This document shows, in pieces, positions 8,077 through 17,043 of a stretch of DNA of 64,000 bases. The DNA is taken from the NCBI GenBank assembly GCA_016716525.1, contig JADJWE010000006.1, positions 476,684-540,683 of the forward strand, given 5' to 3'. The translations under genes were made by a program, and so were the position numbers. Under the pieces are notes generated by a model. It had not been told where the DNA came from. It did no database searches and saw only the letters and a program-made list of their open reading frames with translations. Source of the stretch: Candidatus Flexicrinis affinis (GTDB lineage: Bacteria > Chloroflexota > Anaerolineae > Aggregatilineales > Phototrophicaceae). Every line of letters starts with the position of its first letter. Within the stretch, counting starts at the first letter, position 1.

Positions 8077-8673
8077 TTACCCGCCCAAAATGGCCGTCAG
8101 CACGTCAAGCGCCTGCTGCAACCGCACCGCATTTGTCCCGATCCGGTCGGCATGTTCGGCCAGACGGTCGTCAGGCATCTGCCGGCTGTGCGATTCCAGC
8201 AGTTCGACGGACGAGAGGATCACCGAAAGCGGGTTGCTCAGTTCGTGCAGCACGTGCTCGATGAGGGCAGCCATGCTGCGCGTATCGTTGGGTAGATCGC
8301 CGAGTTTGGCCGTACTGGCCCGGCAAATCTTGACGATGGCGATGGTGCTGCCAGCGGCGTCGAGGATCGGTTGTGCGGCAACCGTCACCGGCACGACCGT
8401 CTGCCCGTCTCTTGAAATCAACCGGTAGCGCAGCACCGGCACGGTTGCGCCGTTGACAGCGGTTGCGTGTGCTTGGCGCAGCAGCGCGGCGCGGTCTTCC
8501 TGCGCGACAATCTTGTCCAGCGGCGGTTCGTTCAGCGCCTCCAGCGTCCAGCCGAGTACGTCAGCGTAGGACGGGCCGGCAAACAAATAGCGCCCGTCCG
8601 GCCAATGCAGCGAGTCGTAACCGAACAGCTTGCCGTGTCCCTCCGCGGGCACGCCGGATGGTTTTGAAAGCAC
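8077..8673 (-). CDS. PAS domain plus HisKA-like dimerisation helix, lacking a kinase ATPase domain
   Basis: Residues about 20-130 form a PAS-like fold (YLFAGPSYADVLGWTLEAL, then RYRLISRDGQTVVPV). The C-terminus holds an H-box-like helix, HVLHELSNPLSVILSSVELL, followed by a second helix and a stop. No N, G1 or G2 box of a HATPase domain follows in any frame, so this is a kinase-like dimeriser without an ATPase. GTG at 8673 is preceded by AAAGGACAGG; an ATG at 8802 in the same frame has no ribosome site and would add 43 unusual residues. It may be a sensor partner or a decayed kinase. It lies 101 bases upstream of the phosphohexomutase gene. Confidence 0.6.
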   Translation of the reverse strand: MLSKPSGVPAEGHGKLFGYDSLHWPDGRYLFAGPSYADVLGWTLEALNEPPLDKIVAQEDRAALLRQAHATAVNGATVPVLRYRLISRDGQTVVPVTVAAQPILDAAGSTIAIVKICRASTAKLGDLPNDTRSMAALIEHVLHELSNPLSVILSSVELLESHSRQMPDDRLAEHADRIGTNAVRLQQALDVLTAILGG

Positions 8674-8831
8674 CGCGAGCCTGTCCTTTCTGTTCTCGAC
8701 CCGCCATGAGGATAGCCCATAGTGCTGAGGTTGGGCTAGAACCAGACGGGTTTGCGGTGCGCACCGCAACTGCGGCCGCTTCCCGTGCGTATTCACATAC
8801 ACCGGTCGTTCAATCGGGAACGGAGCACGCC

Positions 8832-9530
8832 ATGTTCAGGCTGTTTGCCCGCCGCATGCCAGACGCATCGCCATACACGTTTCATGAATTGGAGTCGTTC
8901 GACAGCGATTGGGGCCAACAGGCACTGGCGATCTACGTCGAATCCTTCCCCGCAACCGAACGCGAGCCGCTGGACGACCTGCGCGCGGAACGCCTGTCTC
9001 GCAGCACGGCGACGGTCGAGTACCACTTCCGGGTGATGGTCGATCAATAAAAAACCGTGATCGGCCTCTCAATCTTCTCCACCGTACACGAGCACTACAT
9101 GGCGTTCTTGCGCTATCTCGCCGTGCACGCGTCGGCACGCAACCGCGGCCTTGGCCGGCACCTGCTGAACGACGCCCTACAGACCGTGCGCGCCGATGGC
9201 TGGGCGCACGCCGGCTACCCCTATCTCGGTCTGGTCTTCGAGGTCGAACGCCCGGGTGAGGCGGAGACCGACGCCGAGCGGACCATCCGTGAGCGGCGCA
9301 TCGGGTGGTATGTGCGCAACGGCGCGCGCCTGTACCCCAATGTCGACCTCACGACCCCGCCCGTGTCGCCGGATCAGCCGCCTGTGTCGTATCACCTGAT
9401 GTTCCGCGCAGCAGTGCCGAAGCGCATGGTCGGGCGCACGCTGCGCCGTATGATGGTCGAGAGCGTGCTCGTCCACGGCTACGGCGCCGCGCCGGACAGC
9501 CGCTATGTCCAGCGGGCGATGGCGGGGTGA
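8832..9530 (+). pseudogene. GNAT acetyltransferase interrupted by one in-frame TAA
   Basis: The frame opens with ATG at 8832 and runs 72 codons to TAA at 9048..9050, then continues in the same frame (KTVIGLSIF...) to TGA at 9530. Across the stop the sequence reads as one GNAT domain: ESFPATEREPLDDL, then VMVDQ-stop-KTVIGL, then the acetyl-CoA loop ARNRGLGRHLL. CAA to TAA is one base change, giving DQQKT if reversed. A GTG at 9057 could restart a 157-residue fragment but has no ribosome site and would lack the first beta strands. Either a recent nonsense mutation, a sequence error or readthrough. The substrate is unknown. Confidence 0.75.
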
Positions 9531-9559
9531 GACGTGCTGGCCGGATGCGCCCGCGCGTG

Positions 9560-10498
9560 TCAATTCGTGAGTGCCCCACCCGTCTCGCGCAGGCGGTTGA
9601 CGTCGCGCATCGGCGGGACACCGAATAGGTTCTTGTACTCGCGGCTGAAGTGCGAGGCATCGCTGTACCCCACGCGATACGCCGCGCTGGCCGCATCCAT
9701 GTCTTCGCTCAGCATCAAGCGGCGCGCCTCTTGCAGGCGCAGATGCTTCTGGAACTGCAGCGGGCTCATGGCGGTGACCGCCTTGAAGTGATGGTGGAAG
9801 CCTGACACGCTCATGCCTAATTCGCTGGCGAGGTCTTCGACGCGAATGGTCTGGTCGAAATCCGCCCGGAGGCGCTGAATCGCGCGGGCGATGTGTGTCG
9901 TATAGCCCCCTAAAACCGCCAAGTGGCGCAGACGTCCGCCCTGCGCTCCAACCAGCAGTCGATAGACGATCTCGCGCGTAATCAGCGGCATGAGGACAGG
10001 CGCTTCGGACGGGGTCTCGATGAGCCGGATTAGCCGCAGCACGGTATCGAGCAAGTTGTTCTCCAGCGGACTGACATCGATCGCCCGCAGATCCGCGCTG
10101 CGCGAAGGGATGGCGTGACCGCTTTCCGACATGACCGAGCCGACCTCAGCCGGCGGAAGTTCGATCCGCAGGCTCAGGTAGGGCCGCTCCTTGGACGCCT
10201 CGATCACGCGGCTGACCGCCGGCAGGTTCGTCGTGGCGAGCAGGTAGTGGAACGGGTCGTAAACATACCGGTTGCTGCCCTGAATGATCTCTTTGGCGCC
10301 CTGTGCCACCACACAGAATGCCGGTTCCAAGATGCTGTGAACTTTCCTCAGCGGTGTCGTCACGCGGGCGATGTGCAGCCCCGGCAGGGGTTCGATGACT
10401 CCGTCCGAACGCAGCGTGTGGGCGATTCGTTCGCAGATCTCCTCGCGATTCGCGTCGTTCCTCTGCGCATCGCGCCGTTCTTGTTGGCTCTCACTCAT
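9560..10498 (-). CDS. AraC-family transcriptional regulator with AraC_N domain
   Basis: A 312-residue regulator. The N-terminal AraC_N domain (about 40-190) shows FCVVAQGAKEII and YDPFHYLLATTNLP, typical of the group whose E. coli member YqhC answers to aldehydes. The C-terminal part (about 210-305) has two helix-turn-helices, LASELGMSVSGFHHHF and AAYRVGYSDASHFSREY. It is divergent from the cupin gene at 10716, which begins ten co-oriented genes rich in carbonyl-reducing enzymes, so it likely controls them. The 217-bp gap between them probably holds its operator. ATG 10498 follows the last in-frame stop closely. Confidence 0.9.
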   Translation of the reverse strand: MSESQQERRDAQRNDANREEICERIAHTLRSDGVIEPLPGLHIARVTTPLRKVHSILEPAFCVVAQGAKEIIQGSNRYVYDPFHYLLATTNLPAVSRVIEASKERPYLSLRIELPPAEVGSVMSESGHAIPSRSADLRAIDVSPLENNLLDTVLRLIRLIETPSEAPVLMPLITREIVYRLLVGAQGGRLRHLAVLGGYTTHIARAIQRLRADFDQTIRVEDLASELGMSVSGFHHHFKAVTAMSPLQFQKHLRLQEARRLMLSEDMDAASAAYRVGYSDASHFSREYKNLFGVPPMRDVNRLRETGGALTN

Positions 10499-10594
10499 GG
10501 GTCACCCCGCGTCTCAATATCCACGGACATCATGTCTTGCAGAATTGTACAAGCATCTTGGACGATCGTTCAATCTGCCGGTGCTCCCCGCACC

Positions 10595-10600
10595 TATAAT
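10595..10600 (+). promoter_or_regulatory. -10 box in the AraC/cupin intergenic region
   Basis: TATAAT in ACCTATAATAAGC, about 115 bases before the cupin ATG. No good -35 is seen at 17 bp, as expected for a promoter that needs an activator such as the divergent AraC protein. Confidence 0.45.
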
Positions 10601-10715
10601 AAGCGTATCGGCTGCCCGCGGTTTGCTCGCATTGCCCAGCGATCTGGAGTTTTGTCTAATCCGGGCAGGCGCATCAGCGGCCTCAAAGCACGGCGCAGCG
10701 AAAGGACAATGGACG

Positions 10716-11111
10716 ATGGACATTCAACGCAACGGCACCCAGCCCTCGGCGATCGGCCCCGCGGAGTGGTTCACCGGAACGGTGCGGATCGATCCATTGT
10801 TCCACGTGCACGAACCGGCGCGAACCAGCGCGGCTTACGTCACGTTCGAGCCCGGCGCGCGCACGGCATGGCACACGCACCCGCTCGGCCAATCGCTGGT
10901 CGTGACGGCCGGATGCGGGCGCGTCCAGCGTTGGGGCGGGCCGATCGAGGAAATCCGCCCCGGCGACGTGGTGTGGATCCCGCCCGGCGAGACGCACTGG
11001 CACGGCGCGGCCCCTACGACCGCCGTAACGCACATTGCCATTCAGGAAAGCGTCGACGGAAGTGCGGCCGACTGGATGGAACACGTCAGCGACGCGCAGT
11101 ATCACGGGTAG
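10716..11111 (+). CDS. cupin domain protein
   Basis: A 131-residue single-domain cupin. Motif 1 is GARTAWHTHPLGQSLVV (histidines of the metal site) and motif 2 is RPGDVVWIPPGETHWHGA. This is the small Cupin_2 type common beside SDR and aldo/keto reductase genes; the function is unproved. The start ATG at 10716 follows AAAGGAC; an ATG at 10709 is in another frame. The SDR gene starts 17 bases after its stop, so the two are almost certainly co-transcribed. Confidence 0.88.
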   Translation: MDIQRNGTQPSAIGPAEWFTGTVRIDPLFHVHEPARTSAAYVTFEPGARTAWHTHPLGQSLVVTAGCGRVQRWGGPIEEIRPGDVVWIPPGETHWHGAAPTTAVTHIAIQESVDGSAADWMEHVSDAQYHG

Positions 11112-11127
11112 CGGTAAGGAGACCTCA

Positions 11128-11964
11128 ATGAGTTCGGACGTACTGGTTGTCATTGGCGCTGGTGGGATCGCACAGGCGATCGCTCGGCGGCAAGGCGGTG
11201 GCAAGACCACGCTGCTGAGCGATATCAACCCGGAAGTGTTGGAGGCAGCCCGCATCGCCTTAGAGTCGACGGGCCATCGCGTAACTACGCAGATCGTCGA
11301 CGTTGCCTCGCGCGACTCTGTTCACACATTGGCGCGTGCGGCGGCGGACATGGGTAGTGTCGTGCAAGTTGTTCACACCGCCGGGGTTTCCCCGGTGCAA
11401 GCACCGCCAGCAAGGATTCTAGCCGTCGATCTGCTGGGTACGGCGCTCGTCCTCGAAGAGTTCGGTCATGTCATCGCCCTCGGTGGAGCGGGTGTTGTCA
11501 TTTCCAGCATGGCCGGCTACATGCCGGCAGCGCTTCCACCCGAGCAGGCAGATGCCCTTGCACGCACGCCTGCTGACGAACTCTTGCAGCTTCCGTTCCT
11601 TTCGGCAGATGCGGTTCCCAACTCCGGCGCCGCCTACGGGCTCTCTAAGCGTGCTAACCACCTCCGTGTTCAGGCGGCCAGCCTCGATTGGGGCGCACGA
11701 GGCGCACGCGTCAACTCGATCAGTCCGGGCATTATCCTCACACCTCTAGCGCAGCAAGAAATGGCGTCGGAAGGCGGCGCAAGTTACCGCGCGATGATCG
11801 AAGCCTCGCCCGCCAAGCGTGTCGGCACAACCGACGAAGTCGCCGCCGCGGCAGCTTATCTTCTCGGCCCCGAGGCGGGCTTTGTGACCGGCAGCGACTT
11901 GCTTATCGACGGCGGCGTCATCGCGGCGCTCCGGGCCGGCCGAATTGCCCTGCGGAGGGGTTAG
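11128..11964 (+). CDS. short-chain dehydrogenase/reductase
   Basis: A 278-residue classical SDR. The cofactor loop is VIGAGGIAQAIARR at the N-terminus, the acidic residue after beta-2 (SDIN) suggests NAD(H), and the HTAGVS loop is near residue 80. The catalytic Ser is in ISSMAGY and the Tyr-x-x-x-Lys is YGLSKRAN; the unusually long spacer between them (VPNSGAAYG) is seen in a subgroup of SDRs acting on bulky substrates. The PG motif (SPGIILTPL) and the C-terminal GSDLLIDGG are intact. GGTAAGGAG precedes the ATG. It is the second gene of the AraC-flanked cluster. Confidence 0.9.
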   Translation: MSSDVLVVIGAGGIAQAIARRQGGGKTTLLSDINPEVLEAARIALESTGHRVTTQIVDVASRDSVHTLARAAADMGSVVQVVHTAGVSPVQAPPARILAVDLLGTALVLEEFGHVIALGGAGVVISSMAGYMPAALPPEQADALARTPADELLQLPFLSADAVPNSGAAYGLSKRANHLRVQAASLDWGARGARVNSISPGIILTPLAQQEMASEGGASYRAMIEASPAKRVGTTDEVAAAAAYLLGPEAGFVTGSDLLIDGGVIAALRAGRIALRRG

Positions 11965-11975
11965 TTTTCTGGGTC

Positions 11976-11999
11976 GGGCGCGTCGGCGATGCGCCCTTT
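11976..11999 (+). terminator. weak hairpin after the SDR gene
   Basis: GGGCGC and GCGCCC flank a nine-base loop and are followed by TTTC. It lies 12 bases after the SDR stop and before the next gene at 12085, so the cluster may be two transcripts or show partial termination. Confidence 0.35.
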
Positions 12000-12084
12000 C
12001 AAGGATAGCGGCATCAGCCGCCAACACTAGTACGTTCCCCGCGCATGCAGCAGCGGGGGCACACCAACACAAGGAAACGTCCAA

Positions 12085-13125
12085 ATGCGTGCAACAATCA
12101 TGTTCGGCGCCGGTGATGTTCGTATCTTGAACGTCCCTGATGCCCAAATCAAAGAACCAACCGATGCGCTCGTCCGCATCACTTACGCGTGCATCTGCGG
12201 CAGCGATCTCTGGCCGTATCGCGGCTATGACAGCTTTCCCGATAACGGCCTTCCAATGGGGCACGAAGCACTCGGCGTGGTCGAGGCGATTGGCTCCGAT
12301 GTTCACCACATCAAAGTCGGTGATCTGGTGGCTATGCCGTTCGCGTTCTCGGACGGCACTTGTCCCCATTGTCAGGCAGGCATTCACACCTCGTGCGTCC
12401 ACGGTGGCTTCTTCCACGGCAACCACGACACCGGTGCCGCGCAGGCAGAGGCCATTCGTATCCCGTATGCCGATGGGACGCTCGTTGCCCTGCCCCGTGA
12501 TAACGCCCCTGACATCATGGCATCGCTGCTGACCCTGACCGACGTGATGGCAACCGGGCATCATGCCGCGGTGACGTCCAGAGTCGCGCCGGGCAAGACG
12601 GTTGCAGTGGTCGGCGACGGTGCAGTCGGTCTGTGCGGCGTAATCGCCGCCAAGCGCCTTGGCGCCGAGCAGATCATCATCATGGGTCGTCACGAGACCC
12701 GAATCGCGCTCGCGAAGGAGTTTGGCGCGACCGATGTGGTGAGCGAGCGCGGCGACGAGGCGGTCGAGCACGTGCGCCGGCTTACCGCCGGCTTGGGTGT
12801 CCACTCCGTGCTGGAGTGTGTGGGAACCGACGACTCGATGCAGACATCGCTGCGCATCGCGCGTCCGGGCGGCGCGATTGGCCGGGTGGGCGTTCCTCAC
12901 AACGTGAACATTCCCGCGGCATCGCCGACGTTTTTCCGTAACCTCACGATCAGCGGTGGCCCTGCGCCGGTACGCGCGTACATCGAAGACCTAATTCCGG
13001 ACGTGCTTGAAGGCAGGATCCAACCGGGCCGCGTCTTTGACCGCCGTATCAGTCTGGATGACATCGCAGAGGGATATCGCGCGATGGACGACCGGGAAGC
13101 TATCAAGGTTATGGTGACACCCTAG
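12085..13125 (+). CDS. zinc-dependent alcohol dehydrogenase (MDR family)
   Basis: A 346-residue medium-chain dehydrogenase. Catalytic zinc ligands are the Cys of CICGSDLW and the GHE of MGHEALGVV. The structural-zinc loop is reduced to GTCPHCQAGIHTSC, with three cysteines visible. The Rossmann motif is VVGDGAVGLCGV at about residue 175. This glutathione-independent formaldehyde dehydrogenase-like group often sits beside aldo/keto reductases. The start follows GGAAACG. Likely oxidises or reduces small aldehydes or alcohols within the AraC-flanked cluster. Confidence 0.9.
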   Translation: MRATIMFGAGDVRILNVPDAQIKEPTDALVRITYACICGSDLWPYRGYDSFPDNGLPMGHEALGVVEAIGSDVHHIKVGDLVAMPFAFSDGTCPHCQAGIHTSCVHGGFFHGNHDTGAAQAEAIRIPYADGTLVALPRDNAPDIMASLLTLTDVMATGHHAAVTSRVAPGKTVAVVGDGAVGLCGVIAAKRLGAEQIIIMGRHETRIALAKEFGATDVVSERGDEAVEHVRRLTAGLGVHSVLECVGTDDSMQTSLRIARPGGAIGRVGVPHNVNIPAASPTFFRNLTISGGPAPVRAYIEDLIPDVLEGRIQPGRVFDRRISLDDIAEGYRAMDDREAIKVMVTP

Positions 13126-13183
13126 CACTGGACAATTTCGCCCAGCGCACATCTAGCGACTGCCGAAAGAATGGAGCTTGACA

Positions 13184-14068
13184 ATGCGAATCGGACTGCA
13201 AATCCCTTCCTTCAAATATCCCGGCGGGACAGAGGCGATCCGGCCCAAACTCAAAGAAATCGTCACGACAGCGGAGGCGTCCGGTTTCTACAGCCTGTGG
13301 GTCATGGATCACTTCTACCAGATCAAGGACCTGTTCGGGGAAGCTTATACCGACCCGATGATGGAAGCCTACACCACACTCGGCTACTTCGCCGGCCTGA
13401 CCGAGAAAGCGTATCTCGGCGTGCTGGTCACCGGCGTGATCTATCGCCATCCGTCCGTCCTGATGAAGACGATCAACACACTCGACATTCTCTCAGGCGG
13501 TCGCGCCTATCTCGGCATCGGCGCCGCATGGTACGAGGACGAGGCGCGTGGCTATGGAATACCCTACCCTTCGACCACCGAGCGCTTCGAGCAGCTTGAG
13601 GACAACCTACGCTTGGCGAAAGCGTTGTGGGCCAGCGATGAAACGGCTTTCGAGGGCAAGCACTTCGCCGCCCCGGCGATCACCAATAATCCCCGGCCGC
13701 TCTCCAGCCCGCATCCACGCATCATGATCGGCGGTACCGGCCCGCGTAAGACCTTGCGCATGGTGGCCGAATACGCCGACGCCTGCAACATCGGCGACTG
13801 GGTCGGAACAGACAACATGCAGGCCGCGCTCGATACCCTCAAGGAACACTGCGAGGCGCTGGGACGCGATTACGACACGGTCGAAAAAACCTCGCTGTGC
13901 ACGGTCAATCTGTCCGGGGACGACACGGTTTCCAGCGTCATGAGCCGCATCAACGAACTGTCCCGCATGGGATTTACACACGCCATCTTCAACATGCCGG
14001 ATGTCTACACGATCACACCACTGGAAACCTTCGCCAAGGAGATCATCCCGGCCGTGGCAGATCTGTAA
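13184..14068 (+). CDS. luciferase-like (LLM) F420-dependent oxidoreductase
   Basis: A 294-residue TIM-barrel flavin/F420 enzyme of the bacterial luciferase superfamily. Family features are LWVMDHFYQ, LGVLVTGVIYRHP, the loop DILSGGRAYLGIGAAWYEDE and GGTGPRKTLRMVAEYAD. F420 rather than FMN is typical of this subgroup in Chloroflexota and actinomycetes, but is not provable here. ATG 13184 has GGAG seven bases upstream; a TTG two codons earlier is less likely. It is 58 bases after the alcohol dehydrogenase gene. Confidence 0.88.
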   Translation: MRIGLQIPSFKYPGGTEAIRPKLKEIVTTAEASGFYSLWVMDHFYQIKDLFGEAYTDPMMEAYTTLGYFAGLTEKAYLGVLVTGVIYRHPSVLMKTINTLDILSGGRAYLGIGAAWYEDEARGYGIPYPSTTERFEQLEDNLRLAKALWASDETAFEGKHFAAPAITNNPRPLSSPHPRIMIGGTGPRKTLRMVAEYADACNIGDWVGTDNMQAALDTLKEHCEALGRDYDTVEKTSLCTVNLSGDDTVSSVMSRINELSRMGFTHAIFNMPDVYTITPLETFAKEIIPAVADL

Positions 14069-14100
14069 GTCAACGCATCGTTTAGAAGGAGAGGTCTCAA

Positions 14101-15084
14101 ATGGAATACACGAAATTAGGTCACACCGGTTTGGACGTATCGCGGATCTGTCTCGGTGCCATGAGCTTTGGGGCGGCCGAGGGCTGGGTTCACAACAGTT
14201 GGGCGCTGAACGAGGAAGACAGCCGCGCGATCGTCAAGAAGGCGCTCGAGCTGGGCATCAACTTCTTCGACACGGCCAATGTGTACTCGATGGGTACGAG
14301 CGAGGAATATCTCGGCCGGGCGCTCAAGGACTACGCAAACCGGGACGAGGTCGTGATCGCCACCAAGGTGCGCGGAAGAATGCGCGAAGGCCCGAACGGC
14401 GAGGGGCTGTCGCGCAAGGCGATCTTGAGCGCGCTCGACGCCAGCCTCAAGCGCCTCGGCACCGACTACGTCGACCTCTACATCATCCACCGCTGGGACT
14501 ACAACACGCCCATCGAGGAAACGATGGCGACCCTGCACGACGTGGTCACGGCCGGCAAAGTGCGCTACATCGGCGCTTCGGCCATGTTCGCGTGGCAGTT
14601 TCAGAAGGCGCTGCATGTCGCCGACCAGAACGGCTGGACGCGCTTCGTGTCGATGCAGAATCACTACAACTTGATCTACCGCGAAGAAGAGCGCGAGATG
14701 AATCCGCTGTGCCATGCGGAAGGAGTCGCGTCGACGCCGTACAGCCCGTTGGCCTCCGGCCGACTGTCGCGTGATTTCGCGGAGACGACCGTGCGCCTTG
14801 AGACCGACCCGATCGCGAAGGGCAAATACGATGCCTCGGCGGACGCGGACAAACTGGTGATCGAGCGCGTTGGCGAGGTTGCAGAAAAACACGGCGTCCC
14901 CCGCACGCAGATTGCGCTGGCGTGGCTGCTGCACAAAGCGCCGGTTGTAGCGCCCGTCATCGGCGCGACCAAGCTCTCGCACCTCGACAGCCCGGTCGCT
15001 TCAGTCACCACCAAGCTCTCGCCCGAGGAGATTCAGTACTTGGAAGAGCCGTACGTCCCGCATCGTATCGTGGGGCATCAGTAA
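14101..15084 (+). CDS. aldo/keto reductase
   Basis: A 327-residue NAD(P)H-dependent carbonyl reductase. The catalytic tetrad is visible: Asp in FFDTANVYS, Tyr in the same motif (about Y61), Lys in IATKVRG and His in YIIHRWD. The C-terminal cofactor site is PVIGATKLSHL. It belongs to the AKR branch related to YajO/Tas-like proteins. AGGAGAGGTCTCAA precedes the ATG. One of three aldo/keto reductases in this cluster. Confidence 0.92.
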   Translation: MEYTKLGHTGLDVSRICLGAMSFGAAEGWVHNSWALNEEDSRAIVKKALELGINFFDTANVYSMGTSEEYLGRALKDYANRDEVVIATKVRGRMREGPNGEGLSRKAILSALDASLKRLGTDYVDLYIIHRWDYNTPIEETMATLHDVVTAGKVRYIGASAMFAWQFQKALHVADQNGWTRFVSMQNHYNLIYREEEREMNPLCHAEGVASTPYSPLASGRLSRDFAETTVRLETDPIAKGKYDASADADKLVIERVGEVAEKHGVPRTQIALAWLLHKAPVVAPVIGATKLSHLDSPVASVTTKLSPEEIQYLEEPYVPHRIVGHQ

Positions 15085-15152
15085 CAAGACATTGCTGGCA
15101 TTGACAGCAGGCATTGTGTTGACGCGAGTCAGGCAGAGAACTGAGGATCACC

Positions 15153-16004
15153 ATGAAACACGTTGCTTTGAATAACGGCGTTGAAATGCCGATACTGGGC
15201 TTCGGCGTCTTCCAGATCCGCGACCTAGCAGAGTGCGAGCGCTGCGTCGTCGACGCGCTGGAAACCGGCTATCGGCTGATCGATACGGCCGCCTCGTACA
15301 TGAACGAGACGGCGGTGGGCAAGGCGATCCAGCGCAGCGGCGTCGCCCGCGAAAACCTGTTTATCACGACAAAGCTGTGGGTTCAGGATGCCAGTTATGA
15401 CCGCGCCAAACAGGCGTTCCAACGGTCGCTCGACAGGCTGCAGTTGGATTATCTCGACCTGTACCTGATTCATCAGCCGTTTGGCGATGTCTATGGCGCA
15501 TGGCGCGCGATGGAAGAGCTGTACGAGGTAGGGCGCGCCAAAGCCATTGGCGTCAGCAATTTCTACCCTGATCGCCTGCTGGATCTCATCATGCACAACG
15601 AAGTGGCTCCCGCGGTCAATCAGGTTGAGACGCACCCGTTCTGCCAGCAGATTGACGCGCAGCAGATCATGCAGGCCAACGGCGTACAAATCGAATCGTG
15701 GGGCCCCTTTGCCGAAGGCCGAAACAACCTCTTCGACAACGAGGGGCTGCGCGCGATCGCGGATGCGCATAACAAGAGTGTTGCCCAGATCGTTCTACGG
15801 TGGCTCATCCAGCGCGGCGTCGTTGTCATTCCCAAGTCCGTCCACAAGGATCGGATCGTGGAGAACTTCTCCGTGTTCGACTTCGAACTGAGCCAGAACG
15901 ACATGGAACGCATTCAGGCACTGGATACGCGACAGAGTGCCTTCTTCGATCACCGCGATCCCGAAACTGTGAAGCGGTTGGGAAACATCGTTCTGGATAT
16001 CTAG
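15153..16004 (+). CDS. aldo/keto reductase, 2,5-diketogluconate reductase-like
   Basis: A 283-residue AKR of the AKR5 type (DkgA-like). The N-terminal LNNGVEMPILGFGVFQI, catalytic LIDTAASYMNE (Asp and Tyr), Lys in ITTKLW and His in YLIHQPF are present. The cofactor-binding VVIPKSVHKDRI is near residue 225. AGGATCACC precedes the ATG. E. coli dkgA is controlled with yqhD by the AraC-type YqhC, and this gene pairs with an alcohol dehydrogenase and AraC regulator in the same way. Confidence 0.92.
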   Translation: MKHVALNNGVEMPILGFGVFQIRDLAECERCVVDALETGYRLIDTAASYMNETAVGKAIQRSGVARENLFITTKLWVQDASYDRAKQAFQRSLDRLQLDYLDLYLIHQPFGDVYGAWRAMEELYEVGRAKAIGVSNFYPDRLLDLIMHNEVAPAVNQVETHPFCQQIDAQQIMQANGVQIESWGPFAEGRNNLFDNEGLRAIADAHNKSVAQIVLRWLIQRGVVVIPKSVHKDRIVENFSVFDFELSQNDMERIQALDTRQSAFFDHRDPETVKRLGNIVLDI

Positions 16005-16071
16005 CCGGACGACCTAGGCTAGTTGGCAAGAGCTGATCGTTGCACCACGCTGTGAATGGAAAAGGGCGGGT

Positions 16072-17034
16072 ATGGCGTCACTGAGCGCGAACCTACAAGG
16101 AATCATCTACCTCGGCGTGGCGATGTTCATCCTCTCGCTGCAAGGAGTGGCGGTGAAGTGGATCGGCGGCGACTACTCCATCATCGAAATGGTGCTATTG
16201 AGAAGCTTCGTCGCCATGCCCGCCAGCTTGCTGCTCTTTCGATTGGAAGGTGGCCGCGGGCTGCCTAAGACACAGCGACCGATGCTCGAATACGTGCGCG
16301 GCTTCTGCCTGTTTCTGTCGTATACCACAGCATTCATGGCGTTCGCGGCACTGCCACTGGCCGAGGTCGACGCCATACGATTCTCAGGCCCCATGATGAT
16401 CACCATCCTGTCGGTTATCTTCTTGAGTGAAAGAGTGAAGGCCTATCGCTGGGTCGCGCTGATCGTTGGGTTTGCCGGGGTGCTCTTCATGGTCAGGCCG
16501 GGGACGGCGACCTTTAACTTGGGGTCGGTGTTCGCGCTGATCTCCGTGCTGTTCTACGCCTTCTCGGTGTTAATCACACGCAAGTTGAAATCGACCGACA
16601 GCAGCGCAACCCAGACCTACTACAGCTCGCTGGTGTATCTGGTCGCGGCATTGGTGTTGGCGCCGCTGGCGCTGCTGATCACCGAAACCCCCGATACCCA
16701 CCCCAGCATCGCGTTTCTACTGCGCGCATGGAAAACCCCCACCCTGATCGATGCGCTGATCATGTTTGGATTGGGGTTCGCATGGGCGGGCGGGATGTAC
16801 TTCGTGGCGCGCGCCTACAGCACGGCGCCGGCCTCGGTGGTGGCCCCGTTCGAGTACGTGTCGCTGCCGATCAACGTGATGTGGGGGCTGCTGCTCTGGC
16901 AAGAGATCCCGGTGCTGGCGACATGGATCGGCGCGGCGCTGACCGTCGGCAGCGGCCTGTTCATTCTGTTTCACGAGCGCCAGCGAAGAATCGTGACTGC
17001 CGCGCAAGAGCCTCAGGCTGCGGATGCGAATTAG
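16072..17034 (+). CDS. EamA/DMT-family transporter
   Basis: A 320-residue inner-membrane protein with about ten hydrophobic segments arranged as two EamA repeats. The first ends near VALIVGFAGVLFMVRPG and the second near WIGAALTVGSGLFILFHE. It probably exports a small metabolite such as an amino acid, sugar or drug. The start follows AAAGGGCGG. It lies between reductase genes and nine bases before the CocE-type hydrolase, suggesting export of a compound handled by the cluster. Confidence 0.88.
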   Translation: MASLSANLQGIIYLGVAMFILSLQGVAVKWIGGDYSIIEMVLLRSFVAMPASLLLFRLEGGRGLPKTQRPMLEYVRGFCLFLSYTTAFMAFAALPLAEVDAIRFSGPMMITILSVIFLSERVKAYRWVALIVGFAGVLFMVRPGTATFNLGSVFALISVLFYAFSVLITRKLKSTDSSATQTYYSSLVYLVAALVLAPLALLITETPDTHPSIAFLLRAWKTPTLIDALIMFGLGFAWAGGMYFVARAYSTAPASVVAPFEYVSLPINVMWGLLLWQEIPVLATWIGAALTVGSGLFILFHERQRRIVTAAQEPQAADAN

Positions 17035-17043
17035 GGACACCAG

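Noticed and set aside
5834..8428. 864-codon plus-strand open frame
   Set aside because: It is antisense to the clear secreted protein and phosphohexomutase genes, is Arg/His/Val/Asp-rich with no domain, and is the usual result of high GC at third positions.
11746..12900. 384-codon minus-strand frame
   Set aside because: Covers the conserved Zn-alcohol dehydrogenase in antisense and has no recognisable domain.
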